Shown here: one piece after another, positions 49,720-58,944 of the stretch
Layout: each line of letters starts with the position of its first letter
Numbering within the stretch: the stretch's first letter is position 1
Source of the DNA: Spirochaetales bacterium
GTDB taxonomy: Bacteria > Spirochaetota > Leptospiria > Leptospirales > Leptonemataceae
Direction: 5' to 3'
Assembly (NCBI GenBank): GCA_024233935.1
Contig: JACKOY010000002.1
Coordinates: forward strand, 62,001-126,000
DNA length: 64,000 bases
The notes under the pieces: generated by a model
The model's database searches: none
The model's input: only the letters and a program-made list of their open reading frames with translations
What the model was told of the DNA's origin: nothing
Position numbers and translations under genes: made by a program

Positions 49720-51654
49720 GTGCGCGTGCCTGCGCTACCGATCCGGATACTTGCCGTTCCAGTTGGGTTGTTTCTGGTCGCGGGCTTTGTACCCCTCAGT
49801 CTGTGGGCCGCTCCGGAGCAACAAGCCAGCATTGTCGTCGGCGCCGGCCAATCCCGGCTGCTCAACCGGGACCTGGAACTGATTGAAGATGCGACCGGCG
49901 CGCTCGATTTTGAGGCGATCAGGGGCACGTCAGGTTGGCAATCGGCAAGCTCGCTCGATCTGGGCTATTCAACTTCGGCCTTCTGGTTACGGTTGCGCCT
50001 GGAGGCCGTTGATCCAGGTCCGTTCGTCCTGGCGATGGAGTACCCGCAACTCGATCGGGTGGACCTCTACTACGAAGCCCCCGATGGAGTTGTCGTGCAT
50101 GAAAGGTCCGGGGACAGTGTGCGGCATTCTTTGCGGGAACTGCAGTTCCGCCGCGCCGCGTTCTCGATCCCGCTCGATAGCACAGCCCGGTATTTCTATG
50201 TAAGAGTGCGAACGGGATCTTCCGTAAAACTGCAGGTCGCGGTAAGCGCCCCTCTGGCCTTCGCAATGCGCGACGGAAATTCCAAGCTCTTGTTTGGAGT
50301 GTTGTTCGGTCTTCTGGGTGCTATGGCGCTTTACAACTTGTTCATCTACTTCAGCGTACGCGACTCCAGCTATTTGGCGTACGTGGCTTTTATTCTTTGC
50401 GTGGGTCTCGCGTATCTGACCCTTAACGGTCTGGCCTTCGAGTATCTATGGCCCGAGTCGCCGGCCCTGGATCGATTCAGTTTGCCGGCTTCCATCGCTC
50501 TGGCGAACGCCTTTTCCCTGCTTTTCGTGATCCTTTTTCTGGATACAGGACGCTATTCGAAAATACCGCACGCCGTGCTCAGCGCCTGTGCGATTGTGAA
50601 TTTCTTGCTGGTGTTGTCCGCGTTTTTTCTTCCGTTTCGCATTGTCATTCAACCGGTCGCCTTTATGGTGATTGTCACTCCAATCCCGGCCGTCTGGGTT
50701 TCGATAATCGCGTGGCGCAAGGGAAACAAAGCCACGCGCTTCTTTCTGCTTGCCTGGGTCTTGTTCTTTGTGGGGTCTTTCGCGCGGGCGGCCGCGGCTT
50801 TCGGTTTGCTCCCCACGAATTTTCTGACCGAGCATGGCAACGAAATCGGATCGGCTGCGGAGGCAGTATTGCTATCGTTCGCTCTGGCCGATCGCATCAA
50901 TATCATGAGGCGAGAACGGGAAGAAGTCCGACGAGAACTGCTTAAGAAGGATCGCCTGGCGATGGTCGGCCAGGTCTCGGCATCCATGGTCCATGACATC
51001 AAGAACCCGCTGGCGATTGTCCAGGGATATGCCGAGTACCTGCAGGAAGAGGACGTCGACGCCGAGAGCCGTCTGGAGTATGCCCAGGCAATACAGTCAG
51101 AAATCCAGCGGCTGAACGAGATGACGCAGGAGGTGCTGGAGTTTTCGCACGATCGGATCCGCATCGAGCGCGAACAGATAGATTCGTCCTCATTCCTCGA
51201 CGGGTTCAAGCGGGACGTCGAGCGATTGCTGAACGACAGCGCTGTTGATTTTTCATTTCAGGTTTCGGACTCGACCCTGCTCAGCGTGGATGTCGGGCGT
51301 ATCAGGCGGGCCCTGTTTAACATCGTGCGAAACGCCTTCGAGGTCCTGCAGGGGCGGGAAGGGCGGCTGTTGGTTGAAGGGCTGAGGGAGGGCAGCTATT
51401 TCGTGATACGCGTGACCGACAACGGGCCCGGTATACCAGAAGAAATTCGAGACAGTCTATTCGAGCCGTTCGTGACGATGGGCAAGAAGACCGGAACCGG
51501 TCTGGGAACGGCCATCGCACGGAAAGTCGTGGAAGAGCATGGGGGTGTCATCTGGTTTCAGACCGGCCTTGAGGGCACAACCTTCTACATCAAGTTGCCC
51601 GTACAAACGGAAAGCAGCTCAGAGGCAGATCAGGTGGCGGGTACCAGTTCTTGA
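49720..51654 (+). CDS. 7TMR-DISM sensor histidine kinase
   Basis: The 644-residue protein has a signal peptide, a DISMED2-type extracytoplasmic domain (LDLGYSTSAFWLRLRL, about 40-170), seven helices (about 185-390), then HisKA with His425 in SASMVHDIKNPLAIVQGY, and a HATPase with RNAFEVL, DNGPGIPEE and GTGLGTAIARKVVEEHGG. All catalytic boxes are intact. Its 3' end overlaps by 25 bp the convergent gene for a single receiver, the obvious candidate substrate. Start GTG 49720; no strong ribosome site. Confidence 0.92.
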   Translation: MRVPALPIRILAVPVGLFLVAGFVPLSLWAAPEQQASIVVGAGQSRLLNRDLELIEDATGALDFEAIRGTSGWQSASSLDLGYSTSAFWLRLRLEAVDPGPFVLAMEYPQLDRVDLYYEAPDGVVVHERSGDSVRHSLRELQFRRAAFSIPLDSTARYFYVRVRTGSSVKLQVAVSAPLAFAMRDGNSKLLFGVLFGLLGAMALYNLFIYFSVRDSSYLAYVAFILCVGLAYLTLNGLAFEYLWPESPALDRFSLPASIALANAFSLLFVILFLDTGRYSKIPHAVLSACAIVNFLLVLSAFFLPFRIVIQPVAFMVIVTPIPAVWVSIIAWRKGNKATRFFLLAWVLFFVGSFARAAAAFGLLPTNFLTEHGNEIGSAAEAVLLSFALADRINIMRREREEVRRELLKKDRLAMVGQVSASMVHDIKNPLAIVQGYAEYLQEEDVDAESRLEYAQAIQSEIQRLNEMTQEVLEFSHDRIRIEREQIDSSSFLDGFKRDVERLLNDSAVDFSFQVSDSTLLSVDVGRIRRALFNIVRNAFEVLQGREGRLLVEGLREGSYFVIRVTDNGPGIPEEIRDSLFEPFVTMGKKTGTGLGTAIARKVVEEHGGVIWFQTGLEGTTFYIKLPVQTESSSEADQVAGTSS

Positions 51655-51998
51655 ATTCGTTCAACAATGGCGCGTGGGCTGAACGGTTTGGTGAAAAAAT
51701 CAACGGCCTGCAGCTGTTCGGCGCGGATCCGGTCCTCTTCCTGGCCGCGGGCAGAAAGAAAGATGATCGGTATGTTGACGGTTTCCGCGTTCGCCCGAAT
51801 TTCTTTCGCTGCCGCGAAGCCGTCCATCACCGGCATCATGATATCCATCATGATCAGGTCGGGCTTCTCAGCAATGGCAAGGTCCAGCCCCTCTTTGCCG
51901 TTCCCGCCGGACAGAATTTCGTAACCCATCTTGCTCAGCTTGACCGTCAGCATCTTGACGAAGTTCGGCTGATCATCAACGAGCAGGATCTTCCGCAT
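51630..51998 (-). CDS. Single-domain response regulator
   Basis: From ATG 51998 the protein is a 122-residue CheY-like receiver without an output domain. Asp8/Asp9 (LVDDQ), the phosphorylated Asp52 (LIMMDIMMPVMDG), Ser82 (FLSARG) and Lys104 (FFTKPF) are all present. It lies between two receptor kinases on the opposite strand, 10 bp from the start of the second, and may take phosphate from either or both. Without an output domain it must act through protein contact or as a phosphate sink. Confidence 0.9.
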   Translation of the reverse strand: MRKILLVDDQPNFVKMLTVKLSKMGYEILSGGNGKEGLDLAIAEKPDLIMMDIMMPVMDGFAAAKEIRANAETVNIPIIFLSARGQEEDRIRAEQLQAVDFFTKPFSPRAIVERIQELVPAT

Positions 51999-52008
51999 AA
52001 CAGCTGCC

Positions 52009-53916
52009 ATGAGAGGGGCCCAACTGGCGACTGAACACAACTTTTTCGCCCGTTCAGGCGGCAGAACCATCACGTGGCGGGTGGGACTGGCGTTGTGGGC
52101 TTCCCTGTTCCTGCCGGCCCTGGCCATTGCCGGGGATCCGGATAGAGTGCGCTTCACGCGTCAGGATCAAGCCGCCTATGCCGATCCAGGGCCGATCGAA
52201 GGACCGGAATGGGAGACCGTGCGACTGCCCCATGAGTTCCAGGGCTCTGGTATTGCCTGGTATCGGTTGCATGTTGAACTTGAGCATGCGCCCTCAGAAC
52301 CAATGGCCCTGACATTTGGCGCGGCCAATGACGCGGATAGCACGTTTCTAAATGGCCAGCTGATCGGGTCTACGGGGCGTCCGGAATCTCCCTACGGGCG
52401 TACTTACGATCACGTGCGCGTCTATCCGATCCCGCCGGGCCTGCTGGGCAACGGACAAAACACGATCGCGATCCGGGTCGTCAATCCGTATGGCCGGGGC
52501 GGGCTGGTCGGCCCGATCCACATCGTCGCGCTTGCAGACGCTGACGGAGTCTACCTTTCCCGGTTCCGGGCGGACAACGTGAGCTATGTATTCGGGACCG
52601 TGTTTGCGGCGGTGGGAGTTTACTTTTTGTTCCTGTGGGGCAACTTTCGGGCCCAGAAGGAGAATCTATTCTTTGGACTTTTTGCCCTGGCCATGAGTGG
52701 TTACCGCTGCGCATTTCCGGAAACCTCTTACCGGTTCATCGGCAACATGCGCCTGAGCCAAACGCTCGAATACGCTGTCTTGTTTTCGTTCTTTCCGGTG
52801 AGCTACAACTTCCTGGTGCATTTCCTGGGCGTTCGGAAGTGGCTTATTATAAGGCTTTATGAATGGGCCACGCTGCTCGCCGTCGTGGCGCTTGTTTTGA
52901 GTCCGGATCCGGAAGTGCGCCTTTTGCTACTCCGGTTCTGGCAATACAGCGCCTTCCCGGTTGCTGTTAGCATTTTGCTGCTCGTGGGAGCGAGCTACCG
53001 GGCTGGCAATCGTCAGGCCAGATACGTATTTTATGGAACTCTGGTCATGATCCCCGCATCGGTAAACGACGTGCTGGGCGCGATGGACTTTATCGACACA
53101 CCGCGGCTGGTTTCGTTTGCATTCCTGATATTTCTTGCCTTTCTCGCGATCATCCTGTCTGAACGATATCTCGCGCTCTATGATGAAAATCGTCAGCGCG
53201 GGCGCGTACTGGCAGAGCTCGACGCGCGTCGCACCGGATTTCTGACCAACATTTCGCACGAACTCAAGACTCCACTCACGGCGATTATGGGTTACAGCGA
53301 AATGCTGGAGGATGGATCACTCTCAAGCTCCGATGAGGTGGCCGATGCTCACGCACAGATGCGGGCCGGGGCCCGCAGATTGCGAGAGGTCGTAGATGAC
53401 ACCATGCTGGTGAGGCAACTTGAAGAGGGTGCCTACCGCGCCCGCTACGACTCGGTCGATCTAGCTTCATTGGTCGATCGAGCGCTTGACGAACTCGCGG
53501 AAATCCGGCTGGCGAATAAGATCGATTTTCTGGCGAGCCCGAGCGTAAAATTCCCGGCCGACGCCCTTCTGCTGGAACGGCTGATGTACCATCTATTGCG
53601 AAACGCCATGCAACACGGGCGACGAAACGGCCAGGTCAGGTTGGACGCCTCCATCGAAGGCGGGCTGGCCATTATCAGTGTGGAGGACGATGGCGAAGGC
53701 TTCCCGCCCGATTTCGAGTCTAAGGCTTTCGAAAAGTTCGCCCGCGCCGACACCACGGACACCTATGAGTCTTCCGGCACCGGCATAGGTCTGGCGCTTT
53801 GTCGGCTGGCCGCCGGGTGCATGGGCGGCTCTATTCGCATCGCCAGCAGCGAGCCCGGACACACGCGGCTGGAGTTGCGTATCCCCTTTGCCCGGTCGGA
53901 AGCGGGTGGTTCATGA
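52009..53916 (+). CDS. 7TMR-DISM sensor histidine kinase
   Basis: The 635-residue protein has a signal peptide, a galactose-binding-like jelly-roll domain (LPHEFQGSGIAWYRLHVEL, TFLNGQLIGSTG, about 45-175), seven helices (about 190-390), HisKA with His417 in FLTNISHELKTPLTAIMGY, and a HATPase (LLRNAMQHG, EDDGEGFP, GTGIGLALCRLAA). It appears active. The stop overlaps the start of the next receptor as ATGA, so the two are made together and may form a hetero-oligomer. Confidence 0.92.
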   Translation: MRGAQLATEHNFFARSGGRTITWRVGLALWASLFLPALAIAGDPDRVRFTRQDQAAYADPGPIEGPEWETVRLPHEFQGSGIAWYRLHVELEHAPSEPMALTFGAANDADSTFLNGQLIGSTGRPESPYGRTYDHVRVYPIPPGLLGNGQNTIAIRVVNPYGRGGLVGPIHIVALADADGVYLSRFRADNVSYVFGTVFAAVGVYFLFLWGNFRAQKENLFFGLFALAMSGYRCAFPETSYRFIGNMRLSQTLEYAVLFSFFPVSYNFLVHFLGVRKWLIIRLYEWATLLAVVALVLSPDPEVRLLLLRFWQYSAFPVAVSILLLVGASYRAGNRQARYVFYGTLVMIPASVNDVLGAMDFIDTPRLVSFAFLIFLAFLAIILSERYLALYDENRQRGRVLAELDARRTGFLTNISHELKTPLTAIMGYSEMLEDGSLSSSDEVADAHAQMRAGARRLREVVDDTMLVRQLEEGAYRARYDSVDLASLVDRALDELAEIRLANKIDFLASPSVKFPADALLLERLMYHLLRNAMQHGRRNGQVRLDASIEGGLAIISVEDDGEGFPPDFESKAFEKFARADTTDTYESSGTGIGLALCRLAAGCMGGSIRIASSEPGHTRLELRIPFARSEAGGS

Positions 53917-55700
53917 TCGGTCGCTTCTCAAAAGCCGCACGATCGGTTTGGTCGTTTCATTTGCTGGGGCGCGCGTGCATTTTCAGTGTATTGATGCTGC
54001 CTGTCTGCGATCTTGGGGCGGAGGGGTCCGGCGGCCTGGAACTCGAAAATACCGTGCGTCGCCTGGATCTGGCCGGCGAATGGCGGATCCGGTTTGCGGA
54101 TGAACCCGACTTCAGTGACCCGTCGCTCAACGACGAACAGTGGCAGTCTATTCCAGTGCCCTCGAACTGGAGAGACCTGAGAGACTACGACGGCCGTGCC
54201 TGGTACCGAAAGCACTTTCAACTGTCTCTCGATGAATCACGTGACGCTTACGCAATATACATTGGAAGCATTGGAACTGCGAACGAAATCTATGTGAATG
54301 GCCATTTCCTGGGGCGGCGCGGCAGCATTGATGAAAGCGAAGCACACTGGTACGACCTGCCGGTTAGCTACACGGTCCCCGCGCAGGCGTTACGCGCCGG
54401 CGATAACGTCGTGGCGGTGCGCGTGCGCGGATACTACGCGCATTTTTCTGAGGGAATTACAGCGGGGCCTGTACTGCTGGACGACTTTCGTGAAGTGCAG
54501 CGCATGAGGGCGTTGCGTGACGCAAAGGAATTGTCCTTTTCGGCCGTGTTCGTTCTGGTCGCTCTGTACTTCCTGCTCTTTTTCGTCCGCGTTCCACAGA
54601 TTCGGTCGCATCTCTACTTCGGGACGTTCATGCTCATGCTGGCCGCATACGTGACGCTACGGGTGCCCCTGGTTCACGAAATGGCGGATGACTTTCTGCT
54701 TCTGAAGCGCCTCGAATACATCGTGCTTTTTCTTCTGCCCGCGCCGTTCGTACTTTTCTGGGCGCATTTGCATTTCGGCTCGGTGAGGCCATGGCACGTG
54801 CCACTGGTTCTCGTATGGGTTTTGTTTGCATGTGTACCGTTTCTCGGCAGTCGCGTGATCGTTTGGTCCGACGCGTTGGGTTATTGGATGATCGCGCTTG
54901 CGCCGGTATCGCTCGTGATTGCTGGTAGTCTGGCCTGGAAAGCGTTTCGCGGGCATGCGGAATCGCGCATTATCGTTGGCGGCGTCTTTGTGCTTTTGCT
55001 GACGATCTTGAACGACTCACTGATGGACCGTTCTATCATTGAGTCGTTTCGCATGAGTTCTTACGGTACGGTTGCCCTTGTGGCGGCCATTTCGATAAGT
55101 CTTGTGCAAAGTTTTGTGCATATGCAGCGGGAATCCGATGCGACACTCGAACGCCTTCGGGAGTTGGATCGTCTGAAGAGCAGTTTTGTTGGGAATCTGA
55201 CGGATAGCCTTCTGGAACCGGCAAAAACGATTTCCGCCTACGTGGGTTCTCTGGATGGGGATTCTGGTTCCAGAGAAGCAGTCTACCAGAGCCTCACGCA
55301 GTCGGGCGAATCCCTCGCCCGGTTGCTTGATCGAGTTTTGCTGCTCTCCCAGTTGCAATCCGGTGGTCTGCGTTCCGATGGGGAAGTCCTCAAAGGCGAG
55401 CGTCTGGAGCAACTCCTGGGCAACCGGAGTTTGCCGGCGGAGATCGCTATCCGGTGCAATCCCGAACTGCTACGTACCGCATGGCAGATACTGGAGGAGT
55501 GGGCGGGCGGCAGCGTGGAAGTTTCCCCGGTTGGCGCACCCGTCAAACAACTGGCGTTGGTCGCCAGAGGCCATCCCGAGCGTGCCGAGCCCGCAATGTC
55601 AAGACAGGTGCTACGGGAGATCGCGCGCGCTTTTGGGGGCAACATGATTGAATCCGATCAGCGAACTCTGCAGTTGCTGATACCGGTTCTGAGTTCTTGA
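53913..55700 (+). CDS. 7TMR-DISM receptor with degenerate, truncated kinase module
   Basis: The 595-residue protein has the same front half as its neighbour: a signal peptide, a jelly-roll domain (LAGEWRIRF, VPSNWRDL, YVNGHFLGRRGS, about 45-190) and seven helices (about 207-400). In the kinase part the H-box is SSFVGNLTDSLLEP: Asp431 replaces the histidine (GAT codon). The ATPase domain is reduced to about 85 residues (510-595) without N-box asparagine or glycine boxes. It cannot be a kinase by itself. Coupling by ATGA to an active paralogue suggests a sensory partner or inhibitor. Confidence 0.85.
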   Translation: MIGRFSKAARSVWSFHLLGRACIFSVLMLPVCDLGAEGSGGLELENTVRRLDLAGEWRIRFADEPDFSDPSLNDEQWQSIPVPSNWRDLRDYDGRAWYRKHFQLSLDESRDAYAIYIGSIGTANEIYVNGHFLGRRGSIDESEAHWYDLPVSYTVPAQALRAGDNVVAVRVRGYYAHFSEGITAGPVLLDDFREVQRMRALRDAKELSFSAVFVLVALYFLLFFVRVPQIRSHLYFGTFMLMLAAYVTLRVPLVHEMADDFLLLKRLEYIVLFLLPAPFVLFWAHLHFGSVRPWHVPLVLVWVLFACVPFLGSRVIVWSDALGYWMIALAPVSLVIAGSLAWKAFRGHAESRIIVGGVFVLLLTILNDSLMDRSIIESFRMSSYGTVALVAAISISLVQSFVHMQRESDATLERLRELDRLKSSFVGNLTDSLLEPAKTISAYVGSLDGDSGSREAVYQSLTQSGESLARLLDRVLLLSQLQSGGLRSDGEVLKGERLEQLLGNRSLPAEIAIRCNPELLRTAWQILEEWAGGSVEVSPVGAPVKQLALVARGHPERAEPAMSRQVLREIARAFGGNMIESDQRTLQLLIPVLSS

Positions 55701-55748
55701 AAGGCGCTGGGACGCTCGTGCGGAAACGCGGAATCGGAAGTGCACCGC

Positions 55749-56480
55749 TCAGCCCTCGGTGAGGGCCATCAAGATGTCGGCATACCAGGCACAGTTGAGG
55801 CCCAACGCTTCATCCAGTTCCTGATCGCGGGTACCCACGTCGAGCCTGGCCGAGTGAACGCCGAGCAACTTCCAGCCCAGCCGGTGCTCCGGGCCGGTTT
55901 CGAGGCCGGTCCGCAGGACGACTGGAGCACCACTCGTGCCGCGGTGGGTCCGGGCGTCGGTCAGGAAGTACCCCTTTCCCTGGAAGCGCACACCAAACGA
56001 GGACGCTATCACGGCCTGTCGCACAACGGGCATGTGGTGCAGAGTATCGTGAAAGCCGAGCGGAAAACCGACTACCAGAAGCGAAGTTCCGATCTCGACC
56101 GTCTCCCCCGGTTGGATCAGGTTCCCGGGGGTAAAGGCCCGGTAGATCGCAGTCGCGGGAAGCGCCGATCGGTCGATCTCGATGGCCGCCACGTCTACTT
56201 CGCCTGCCGCGTCGAGGCCCTGACGCCAGAGGCTCAGACCGTCCCTGTACAGCGGGATAGAGAAACCCGTCGACTGAGTAAAATCCATCGGATCGGTGTG
56301 CAATTCAATCTGCAAGCGGTTGGGGGAGTGCTCGCTCGGTTGGTCGAACATGACGTGACGGCTCGTAATCAGAAACAACCTGTTCTCACGTTCAAAAAAG
56401 AAGCCGCTCGCATTTGTGAGCATGCTCTGATTTTCGAAAGTCAGGACATGAACCGCGGTCAGTAGAATGGGTTCGATCAT
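55749..56480 (-). CDS. Trypsin-like serine protease (family S1)
   Basis: The protein has 243 residues with the triad visible in order: His in LFLITSRHVMFD, Asp in GEVDVAAIEID, Ser in RGTSGAPVVL. No signal peptide, PDZ domain or membrane helix is seen, so it may be cytoplasmic, or the start may lie further upstream. It is convergent to the degenerate receptor, with a 48-bp gap. The 264 bp upstream (56481-56744) show no gene. Confidence 0.82.
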   Translation of the reverse strand: MIEPILLTAVHVLTFENQSMLTNASGFFFERENRLFLITSRHVMFDQPSEHSPNRLQIELHTDPMDFTQSTGFSIPLYRDGLSLWRQGLDAAGEVDVAAIEIDRSALPATAIYRAFTPGNLIQPGETVEIGTSLLVVGFPLGFHDTLHHMPVVRQAVIASSFGVRFQGKGYFLTDARTHRGTSGAPVVLRTGLETGPEHRLGWKLLGVHSARLDVGTRDQELDEALGLNCAWYADILMALTEG

Positions 56481-56744
56481 CGGTTGTCAGGGAGTAAGAA
56501 ACCACCAGTCGGCATCTTTTCCATAGCATCGAACGGCCAGCGGTGTGGCAAATAGCGTTCTTCAAGGACCGTATCGACAGACATGACCGGGTCAACCGAT
56601 TCCCGACCGTCGGCTCGCGCACATCTGCCGGACAGGAGGGCCAAATGCCGCGAAGGCCATGGAGGGCCGGGAGCGGCCTGTGCTCCGCGGACACTTCCGC
56701 CTTCCGGGCGGTCGCCCGCTTCGCGGATTCAAGTCTTGAAATTG

Positions 56745-56818
56745 CGGGGTAGACGGGACTTGAACCCGCGACCTCCGGTGTGACAGACCGGCACTCTAAC
56801 CAACTGAGCTACTACCCC
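56745..56818 (-). tRNA. tRNA-Asp (anticodon GTC)
   Basis: On the minus strand the 74-nt cloverleaf has acceptor GGGGTAG/CTACCCC, D-arm GCTCAGTTGGTTAGAGT, anticodon loop CTGTCAC with GTC, variable AGGTC, T-arm GCGGGTTCAAGTCCCGT, and discriminator G. CCA is not encoded. Confidence 0.96.
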
Positions 56819-56874
56819 AACGCTCTGACGCGGCTGAGGCCGCGTTTCTCCGGGGTCCAGGACCGTCGGAGACG

Positions 56875-56905
56875 CACATAGTCCGGCCGGCCCCCCAGGC
56901 GTCAA
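56875..56905 (-). promoter_or_regulatory. Possible promoter of tRNA-Asp
   Basis: On the minus strand TTGACG (56905-56900) and TATGTG (56880-56875) are 19 bp apart, which is long. They lie about 57 bp before the tRNA. A 7-bp inverted repeat (56828-56845) sits in the leader. Confidence 0.35.
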
Positions 56906-57000
56906 ATCATTCGGGAGCGGCAGACTACTGAAAAGGTCCAGCGCCGGCCGGCATTTTTCTGCTGGTCAGCGCTCTCCTTCCATCGAATCTCACGGGCGCT

Positions 57001-58404
57001 ATGTGTGCCAAATCACTTCAGAGTAGCGAGCCTCACGTACGGCCTGGTGGATGGCGCGCCAGCGCCCTTCGGATCGCGGCCGTCCTGATCTGTTTGCTTG
57101 CATTTGGCGATTTCGTCCGCGCGCTTTTTCACTTCGCGTCTCCCATTCCGGTTAGTGACGATTTTTACGCCTGGTTGGAGCCCGCGCTACAATTCAAGTC
57201 GGGAGAGCACGATCTCATTACCCTTTGCTTTAGCCGGCATATGGAGCACCGCTACTATACATGGCGACCGATCTTGTTTGCAATTCTCGCGCTGACGGGC
57301 GAGGTGCGCCTGGACTGGCTGATCAAACTCGCAGGCCTGACCCTGCCCATCACTGTGATTGGCCTTCTGGTTATTTTTTGCAGGCACAACCGGACCGAAC
57401 TTAAAGGCCGAAGCTCATGTGACATCTTCTACTTCGCTCCGGTCGCATTGCTTGCGATAAACTATCTTTACGGTCGCGTATTCTTCTGGGCAAGCGGAGC
57501 CGTAATGCATTTGCCAGCTGTCGCCTGTGCTTTGGGCGGCGTTGTAGCGCTCAATAGCCGGCGGCGTTGGGGCCTTTTGACTGCGATACTCGCTAACACA
57601 CTCGCGCTGGGAACGGGGTCCCAGGGATTCGCATTGGTCCCTGCCGCCTTGTTCTTGCTTCTGGTGCAGCGCCGCTACCGCGCTTTCCTGATCTACATGG
57701 CTTATTTTTTCGGGCTCGCCGCATTCTATGTTTCTGGATCCAACTTTGCGGCGGTAACGGGCGGGCCCGGCGCTGAGTTGTACCTGGGGGGGCGACTGTT
57801 CTTCTTCTTGTACAATCTGGGATACTTGCCCGGAGGCATCATTGACCATGCGCAACTTGCCGGCATTCGGGCCGGGCTACTACCGGCAGAGCCCCTGGTT
57901 GGGCCCTACTGGTTGCCAGTCATTTCGGGGCTGGCGGCCCTCGGGCTTCTCGCATATCTGGCCTCGAAGCGGGTGTGGTCTGGCCTGCCAGTTTTCTTTA
58001 CTCTGGCGCTTTTCTGCCTCCTCGCCCTGGCTCTCACTACGTTCGGCCGGTACAGCCCTGAGAGGGGGCCTTATCTAATGATTGCCCGCTATTCGGCCTA
58101 TTCGATGTTCCTATGGATATGCCTTTATCTCATGTTCGTCCTGCGCGCTTCGACCGGGCAACCCCGGACTGCAGGCCGGCGCCTGTCGGTGTTGCTTTTG
58201 CTGTCTTTCGCCGCCGTCGTTTCCTACGCCCACAAATCGCAGCTCCCGGCAATGCGAGAGTACGTTCGGGACGGTTTTCGGCGCTGGGACGCGGGCGACC
58301 TCGACGGACTATCGAACCTCGACGTGGATCACAGTCACGGGGATGACCTATTGAGAAGGGCTCTCGCGAGCGGCATTCTCGATCCTGTCCGCCTGAGCGA
58401 ATAG
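57001..58404 (+). CDS. GT-C-like polytopic membrane protein
   Basis: The protein has 467 residues and about eleven helices. After the first helix comes an acidic loop FASPIPVSDDFYAWLEPAL and then FSRHMEHRYYTWRPILFAI. The DD in the first loop is the position of the catalytic acid in GT-C glycosyltransferases, as in the 12.5-kb protein, with which it shares only general plan. The tail DVDHSHGDDLLRRALASG is soluble. No named family recognised. Promoter not evident in the 182 bp upstream. Confidence 0.6.
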   Translation: MCAKSLQSSEPHVRPGGWRASALRIAAVLICLLAFGDFVRALFHFASPIPVSDDFYAWLEPALQFKSGEHDLITLCFSRHMEHRYYTWRPILFAILALTGEVRLDWLIKLAGLTLPITVIGLLVIFCRHNRTELKGRSSCDIFYFAPVALLAINYLYGRVFFWASGAVMHLPAVACALGGVVALNSRRRWGLLTAILANTLALGTGSQGFALVPAALFLLLVQRRYRAFLIYMAYFFGLAAFYVSGSNFAAVTGGPGAELYLGGRLFFFLYNLGYLPGGIIDHAQLAGIRAGLLPAEPLVGPYWLPVISGLAALGLLAYLASKRVWSGLPVFFTLALFCLLALALTTFGRYSPERGPYLMIARYSAYSMFLWICLYLMFVLRASTGQPRTAGRRLSVLLLLSFAAVVSYAHKSQLPAMREYVRDGFRRWDAGDLDGLSNLDVDHSHGDDLLRRALASGILDPVRLSE

Positions 58405-58414
58405 GGAATTTCCG

Positions 58415-58873
58415 TCATCGCCGTATTACTTTTCCGGGCTTCGATTCGGGACCTTCGGCGTGCAGGTGCTCGCTGCGCATGCGCCATTCGAAGAAGCGCA
58501 GCCACTCTCTTTCGCCGAGTCGTCGGAAGATTCTGTAAGCCGGCGCAATTTGCAGGATGCCAAACAAGAAACCCGGCCCCGGTACCATGCTGCCGATGGC
58601 GGCCGCCCGGAGCCAGCCCCGGCTGGCCAAAAAATGCGAAAGTCCAACTCCCAGCATGATGTAGAATCCATGCATGGTCCCGTACCAGCTGTACAGGATG
58701 CCCGGCAGGAAATGCGGGTGACCGGGACTTCGCAGCCACTCCGCGGGTTGCAGGCTGAAGTAGAAGACCAGCGCTGACCAGCCCAGGCCGGCCGCTCCGA
58801 AACCGAGCAGCGTAAAGGCGTGCCGCTTGTACTCGGGCCAGAGCAGCGCGGGATGCCTGTCCAGTTCCTGCAT
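58415..58873 (-). CDS. Small membrane protein, unknown function
   Basis: From ATG 58873 the protein has 152 residues with three hydrophobic segments (FTLLGFGAAGLGWSALVFYF, ILYSWYGTMHGFYIMLGVGL, AAIGSMVPGPGFLFGILQI) and a charged C-terminus. A GTG at 58924 would add 17 residues. It diverges from the patatin gene. No family recognised. Confidence 0.55.
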   Translation of the reverse strand: MQELDRHPALLWPEYKRHAFTLLGFGAAGLGWSALVFYFSLQPAEWLRSPGHPHFLPGILYSWYGTMHGFYIMLGVGLSHFLASRGWLRAAAIGSMVPGPGFLFGILQIAPAYRIFRRLGEREWLRFFEWRMRSEHLHAEGPESKPGKVIRR

Positions 58874-58944
58874 GTGGCGTCTCAAAGGGAAAGCGCTTGT
58901 CACCGACCGCACCGTCCGGTCCACAATCCCTGGTCACTTTTTAG

